From Botrytis cinerea B05.10 (taxonomy: Eukaryota > Ascomycota > Leotiomycetes > Helotiales > Sclerotiniaceae): a stretch of DNA of 64,000 nucleotides. Each line of letters opens with the position of its first letter. The stretch's first letter is position 1. Position numbers and translations under genes: made by a program. Where the stretch lies: assembly GCF_000143535.2 (NCBI RefSeq), contig NC_037312.1, positions 1,116,001 to 1,180,000 on the forward strand, in the 5' to 3' direction. Below, one piece after another: positions 58,846-64,000 of this stretch. The notes beneath the pieces were generated by a model. The model was not told the origin of the DNA. It made no database searches and was given only the letters and a program-made list of their open reading frames with translations.

Positions 58846-60468
58846 GCTGAAGATTGCTGAGTCGCTTGCCGATGGATTTATCACTGGTTACTTGCTTGAA
58901 ATTCCTCGAGGTCGGATCTACTTTTGATTTCCTACGAGGTGGGAATCTCACGTTCTTTATACAAGATTTTCGTCAAGGTATTCGCACGATTCCGAGGAAG
59001 AAGCGGTAATGGCAGAAGCAGCGAGAAAGACTCGTGCCGCCGTTGCTCTGTTACTCCGGGTGCATGTTCGAATACGTTATCGCGTTACAGGATATATCGG
59101 TTTGCTATTGTGGCGCTTGTCACCATTGTGTGAAATTCCTCGTGGATCTCAACCATTGATTGCAGTACACGACCTGCGGTTCGTAATTCCCTCAAAGTCA
59201 TCACCTCCAAAATATCGTTTACGTTGAGGGGTAAAGCAATCGATACCCACCCACGAGTAAAGAAAGTTCAATTCTCGTCCGTTGAAATATTAGCGTTTTC
59301 GTGGAAGTGGAAAAGGTGTAACAATTTAACATCTAGCCGATATTAGAATGTCAAAATCAATCGTCACATTTGATTCTACAAGCGGCGAATGCTAAATGAC
59401 ATCGTTCAGTCCCCCAAGTCGCACCTCTTCATCTTCATCTTCCTCTTTTCTTCACTACACAAATGATACCCCGCATTCGCCTTACATTCTGTACATTTAT
59501 GAAGCGTTGTTCCTGTAGAGTTCGCTCAGCACGAGATTCAGCCGTTCGTGTGGTACTGCATAATCCCCCAAGATAATGCATTTATCTTTGGTTACTTTGT
59601 TGTTGCGAAACCATCACTACGATATTTAGCTGCACATGGATATTCAACAAATACCAGTAGTGAAATATTTGAGATAGATGTACGAAACTGCGAAACTGCG
59701 AAACCTGGGGGTCTCTGTCATTCTGGTTTAGGAGAATTGAATGGAATTTCTCTTCAGCTCGTGGGATTGATGGTTGAGATAGATGGATATTCTTAAGCAT
59801 ATTTTCGAACATTGATTGAAATATAGAAATAAAACTCCAGCATCGTGAGAATCGTCTCGTGTGTAAGGGTCGAAGTCGGTGAATTATTCGAGATCTCATG
59901 GGATATTTTCTGGGGATGAATTACTAGCGGAGATAGATTTTCTGATGTCTCAATGCTATCTATCTATGGGAAGTACAAGTTTTCTTCACTATTCAACTAT
60001 GCATTGGATTCCTTATTTGTTGATCTCGCTTAAACATCACGTTGAAATATCTATACATAAGCTTCCGCCATTTGCTTCCTCACCAATGTATTGGAAGCCT
60101 TACAAAAGTCTTCTCTGTATCTATATCTCCCGTCGAAGAAACAGAAGTGATATGCCACGTAGTATGTACTTTGCCAATACTCATTCCATTAAGATAAGCA
60201 GTCAATATACTCCTATCTATTTGGACAATTATTCGCGACTGCTGAGACTTCCGTCGGTTAATGCTGGACTATCCGAGTTCCAGATTTTTTTCCGCAGAGT
60301 GTAGGGTCGTAGCTGATGCTAAGATAGGAGATTTGGATTTGGAGGGGAGGGGGTGTGTATTCTGTGATGGGGTGGGGAATAGAGGACATGGAGGCGATGA
60401 AGAAGGAGAGAAGATAAAATTAACAAACGGTAAAAGAAATGGACGTGAAAATTTGGTTGTATACAAAA

Positions 60469-60550
60469 CTCATCAAACGATCCTTAGGATGTAGCAGCGA
60501 GTGGAGTATTGAGTCGGACAGTACCAGCAGGATGGATTCAAGACTTGTCT
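60469..60550 (-). pseudogene. Fragment of a second fucose-lectin-like gene
   Basis: Reading the - strand gives a peptide closely matching the end of exon 1 of the lectin gene at 58170-58845: HPAGTVRLNTPLAATS, a stop, then GSFDE, against IPAGVARLNTPLAAISWGAFDE. The conserved Trp codon is replaced by TAA (60484-60486), and a TGA lies a few codons earlier (60538-60540). The splice donor after the DE codons is lost (TTTTGT instead of GTGAAT), although pyrimidine-rich intron-like sequence follows. Same orientation as the intact gene, so a tandem-duplication remnant. Confidence 0.75.
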
Positions 60551-62176
60551 GGTGGAACTTGAGCCCAAGGCAGATTCGATAGTGCGTGCGAGAAGGGAGA
60601 GAGGGATGAGAATAGATGGGTGTGGAGGCGAGGAGGATAGGATTGTGAGTGTGCGGTGTGTGGAATAGAAGCTGAGATGCATGGAGGATTGTTAGGGGAC
60701 GGTGAGCTAATTGATCGTGTGGCAGTTGAAGAAGGAAAATGATGCAATGGCCTCCGCTCGGTGGGAAGTCCGATGAGTTTGCAGAAACTTGTTCTGTAGG
60801 GCGATTGTGTACCCTGGGTTAGGCAAGGCTAATTTGAGTCCGACGTTCGACATGAATATTGAAGCCGTTGCATGTAAAATCTCTGGAACGAAAAGAAAGT
60901 TAGCTTGGAGAAGGAAAATGAGACTGCCAGTGTTCCAAGCAATGCTAGCTTCACCGTGATATCCTTCAATATTGTAGCGTAATTCTTGCGAAGCCTGATA
61001 ATTGAGATAGTAGACGGGCCTTCGTCGTAAGTCTACTCGAAGTATCACCCGGTGCTAATTTAGGGATCTATAGCCCGATACTGATATCGAGTAGTTGAAG
61101 CAATTGACCCCTAATCACCCCGCATCTTTTTGGGAAAAGGAGGACTTCCTTTGGAGTCCCCATGGGAAGAGACTTAGCTGTCTATGTTATTATTTTCGGG
61201 TTGCATTACATCTCAATCCGTCATTATGTTGAAAAGCTATCGATTTTGTGAAAAAAAAACACTGCGAAATTCGACTGCTCTTACCTGTTGGATGCGATCA
61301 AGATGTACCGGCAATGTTGTAACAAACCAGATTTGTTGGATAGAACGAGCTCGTCGTTTGAATGCGAAGTAAGTATCGATTGTGTGCGACGGTACGAGGG
61401 ACAATAAAGCCAAGGGAAAGCGTAGCAGGTGCATTTGCGAACGCATGCGACTTCGGATTGGAGGGCGAGGGAGAATCATAGCTCGATTTCGAGGATGGCA
61501 TTGCATTTTTGAAGTCGTGCTGCGGGAGAGTGAAACCATTTCTCTCGGTTGAGTTAACAGATGTGACTTTCTTGCATTCGATAGCACATGTCTTGATCAA
61601 GAAATCGTTGATTGAGTGTTTGTATTACTTTTCTTCGAGAGCGATACCATCTTTCCGTGGGTGTCTTCGAAGTCCAAGGGACCCGAGTCATCACATCGAG
61701 ATGAGGCGAAGAAATTGAGGTTGTGATTCTGCTAAAGGGGTAGACCAATGAATGTGGGTTTGATTGCGAGTGGAAATAGGTACTATATATGATATATTCT
61801 TGAAACAAGACAAAAGGCAGGTAAGTAAACTTAGTAAAGGTAGTGGGTATCGAGCAGATTTCACAACGGGTGTTATATCAAAGCGCAGGATATGGTGGAC
61901 ACATACTGAATCTAGTGAAGAAATGTAGAACTCAATTGAATGAGTAAGATTTGAGAGTATGTGGCTACGCGCTATTATCACTACAAATGATATACGGTTG
62001 GATACTCCTAGACTTTTTCAGTATGAGATTGATACCCATCATAATACTGCTGCGAGACAATCAAATTCTATAAAGGAGGAAGAAAAATCGTATCAGTGAC
62101 AAGCAAGATTATCACTAGAACTAAAAGTTTCTTCACTTCGAGAATTCTGGGAAAGAATGATGATGTAGTAGGCTTG

Positions 62177-62467
62177 TCATAACAATAAAGGCTTCAATTT
62201 CCCCACAAATGCACGTTTGATATTACTGCGAGGGCTTGATCTGCTAGTTGGTAGCTTTTGTATTGCTTGAAAAACAATAGTTCTACATTCTTCGTTGAAT
62301 TCATAGCTAGATGCAACATCTGACGTTCTTCTAGGAAGTACAGTTGTCAATAATGAGTAAATACAGATGGGGAGTAGCACAAACGCCAAAAGTACAAATG
62401 GCAAAAGAATCATTAGCAAGAAAACAATTGGCAAAAGTCGATTTATCCTAATCAGTTGAGAACACAA
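62177..62467 (-). CDS. Possible small single-pass membrane protein (weak)
   Basis: 96 codons. A strongly hydrophobic N-terminal stretch (RLLPIVFLLMILLPFVLLAF...) is followed by a polar C-terminal half. The hydrophobic run comes from repeated TTTTGGC/TTTTGC DNA units, which may be chance. The start codon is a near-cognate TTG or GTG unless an internal ATG is used. Nothing recognised; listed for completeness. Confidence 0.15.
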   Translation of the reverse strand: MCSQLIRINRLLPIVFLLMILLPFVLLAFVLLPICIYSLLTTVLPRRTSDVASSYEFNEECRTIVFQAIQKLPTSRSSPRSNIKRAFVGKLKPLLL

Positions 62468-63697
62468 ATTGTAGAGAATATAGAAAATGTATTTGAGAAG
62501 TCTGAAAATCTTTGAACTAATTCGGTGCTAGTACATGACGATGCTAGTGCGAAGTGGGAATTTGAGTTGTTTCATCAACCTCGCTGTACCGTTGAATCTT
62601 ACTACACAATACCCTGTAGTGACATCTTCGATGACATCGACAACAAGATGTTCAATGCAAATTTCCAGATAAATTTATATTTCGTACAACCTGACAATGT
62701 GCAAACTTATTGGTCATTAACTTAAAGTTTTGAATAAGCATAAAGAGCTCAGCACGCGACCCATTCATTGTCGAATTTTAATATACAAAATAAAGAGGTC
62801 AGCGCCAAAAAGAATCTAGACGTTTCGGCAGTTGGATAATTTGAATTTCCTAGGCGGCGGGAATTTAATATTGGATGGTGCCGAGGCATGCAGGAAAGAG
62901 GGGGGCTAAGTGAGGTAGTTAAATCTAGATTTAGGGGGAAAACTAGTTGGATCAGGCTAAGGGAAGTAGATTGCTTGGCAAGGTTTGAGCCGAGTATAGT
63001 ACTTGAAGTTTTTAATTGGTTTCAAGGGTTTTCCTGTTGTATTATGTAACGCACTATATGTACGAAGGGACAAAAGTAAATTGATGTGTATAGATCTTAA
63101 TCATCAGTTACGTTATAACCCTTTTCAAAAAGATTTCAAAAATCGGAAAACTTGGAAAATCTCTTCGAGAAATGATCAAATCTCTCGAAAATCGAGAGCC
63201 TTTTGAGGGGTAGGCACATCTCATCCGTTCAACCATGCTAATATTTTAAATATCTTCTTTTCGATATATAGTAATGACATGGATAATCAGTTAGTGGTAA
63301 GTAGGTGCAGAATGGTTATTTCGTAAGATTAAGAACATGTGATCATGGGAAATAGCATAACAGTACTGAACGGAATTTCCTACCGCGTAAAAGTTCTCCC
63401 AAAATCCCAAGGCTTTCTTTATCTGCCGAAGAAGTCTAGAACTATGACAGAAATCGATTGTCCAATCAGATGCAGTCTATTCCTACAACCCCTATGACTA
63501 GGAGCAAAGATTGTGTTAACGCATATCGTATAAACAAGCGAATCTTAAAAGGGGCCGTCTCCCCACATAAAAATCAAGCCCGCGGATCCACAACAAGCAG
63601 GGATTGCAAAAACAGGACAAAGTTCGAAAAAGATATGGAAAAATGAGAGGGATCAAAAAATCTAGTACGCAGAGGCAAAGAGAATGCCAAAACAAAA

Positions 63698-63795
63698 CGA
63701 CACCTGAGTGATTCGAACACTCGCTCCCGAAGGAAATGCCTGACTCTGGTTTAAACAGTAGCAGGGCATCGCGTTAACCACTCCGCCAAAGTGCC
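63698..63795 (-). tRNA. tRNA-Ser(GCU) with 17-nt intron
   Basis: 98 nt, with an intron at 63758-63742 after position 37. Acceptor GGCACTT pairs with AGGTGTC. Anticodon stem ATGCC/GGCAT encloses CTGCTAA with anticodon GCT. The class II variable arm (TCC/GGGA-type stem) is as expected for serine. T arm GAGTG/CACTC encloses TTCGAAT. Discriminator is G, the serine identity base. TTTTGTTTT follows as a Pol III terminator. Confidence 0.95.
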
Positions 63796-64000
63796 TGGTT
63801 GAACTGATTCATGTTAGAGGCTACGAGTTGAGAGTATATATTGTAATCTTATCGACGCAATAAAGCACTAAAAAGCTTAACGTCTCCCTTAAATCAACCG
63901 CCCCTCTAAAAGAGTAGCTTTATTTAGGAATACTCAATTGGGCTGTGGTGGATGCGATCGTCTCAAATTTTATTAATAAGGTTTTCAGACACTAGGGTTT

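Larger units (their letters stand above)
58846..63697. other. Gene-poor 4.9-kb stretch with a lectin relic
   Basis: Apart from the lectin pseudogene fragment at 60469-60550 I find no firm gene. Open frames of 60-115 codons occur on both strands (for example 60707-61048 and 61237-61587, both -) without recognisable domains or splice links. A 96-codon - strand frame at 62177-62467 is listed separately. The region looks like decayed sequence. Confidence 0.4.

Noticed and set aside
63960..64000. Possible telomere-like AGGGTTT at the window edge
   Set aside because: Only one copy is present; no TTAGGG array.
1..64000. CRISPR arrays, bacterial operons, insertion sequences
   Set aside because: The window is eukaryotic with introns throughout. 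The tandem repeats lack unique spacers and no transposase was recognised.

Overview
This window is nuclear DNA of a filamentous ascomycete. Genes are spaced, on both strands, and interrupted by many short spliceosomal introns (mostly 45-125 bp, CTRAY-type branch sites). Two tRNA genes carry introns directly after position 37. The Cu/Zn superoxide dismutase, transaldolase, Rom2-type RhoGEF and lectin-like genes are typical of Leotiomycetes. My best guess is Sclerotiniaceae (Botrytis/Sclerotinia), made from protein resemblance and not tested.

Layout. 0-20 kb is mostly conserved housekeeping: a MUP1-like amino-acid permease (-), mitochondrial leucyl-tRNA synthetase (+), the circularly permuted GTPase MTG1 (-), transaldolase (+, with a 12-nt microexon), a GC-rich lineage-restricted gene (+), Tudor-SN/SND1 (-) and SOD1 (-). 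34-64 kb resumes with a ROM2-type Rho1 exchange factor (+), tRNA-Ile(AAU) (-), a coiled-coil protein of unknown function (+), a HAD-family phosphatase (-), a MARVEL-domain membrane protein (-), a 14-TM MFS transporter (+), a small secreted fucose-lectin-like protein (-) with a degraded second copy nearby, and tRNA-Ser(GCU) (-).

The unusual part is 19.9-33.3 kb. Between SOD1 and the RhoGEF sits a divergent gene pair around a 1.36-kb shared upstream region. The + gene (24.0-33.3 kb, about 2,980 codons) encodes a protein laid out like the TcA subunit of bacterial insecticidal Tc (ABC) toxins, up to the C-terminal TcB-binding domain. It has acquired two fungal introns, but also shows an in-frame TGA and a frameshift, so it looks like a decaying or unusually expressed acquired toxin gene. 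No TcB/TcC partner is visible. The - gene (19.9-22.7 kb, about 800 aa, at least seven exons) is unrecognised. Its N terminus and beta-rich character loosely recall the TULIP/P47 family, which is known next to toxin genes in bacteria. This locus is the main candidate for an undescribed system.

The remaining intergenic DNA is rich in pyrimidine tracts, microsatellites, short tandem repeats, G-quadruplex motifs and one 28-bp perfect palindrome. Exon boundaries below come from reading splice sites and frame closure by eye. No database search was run.
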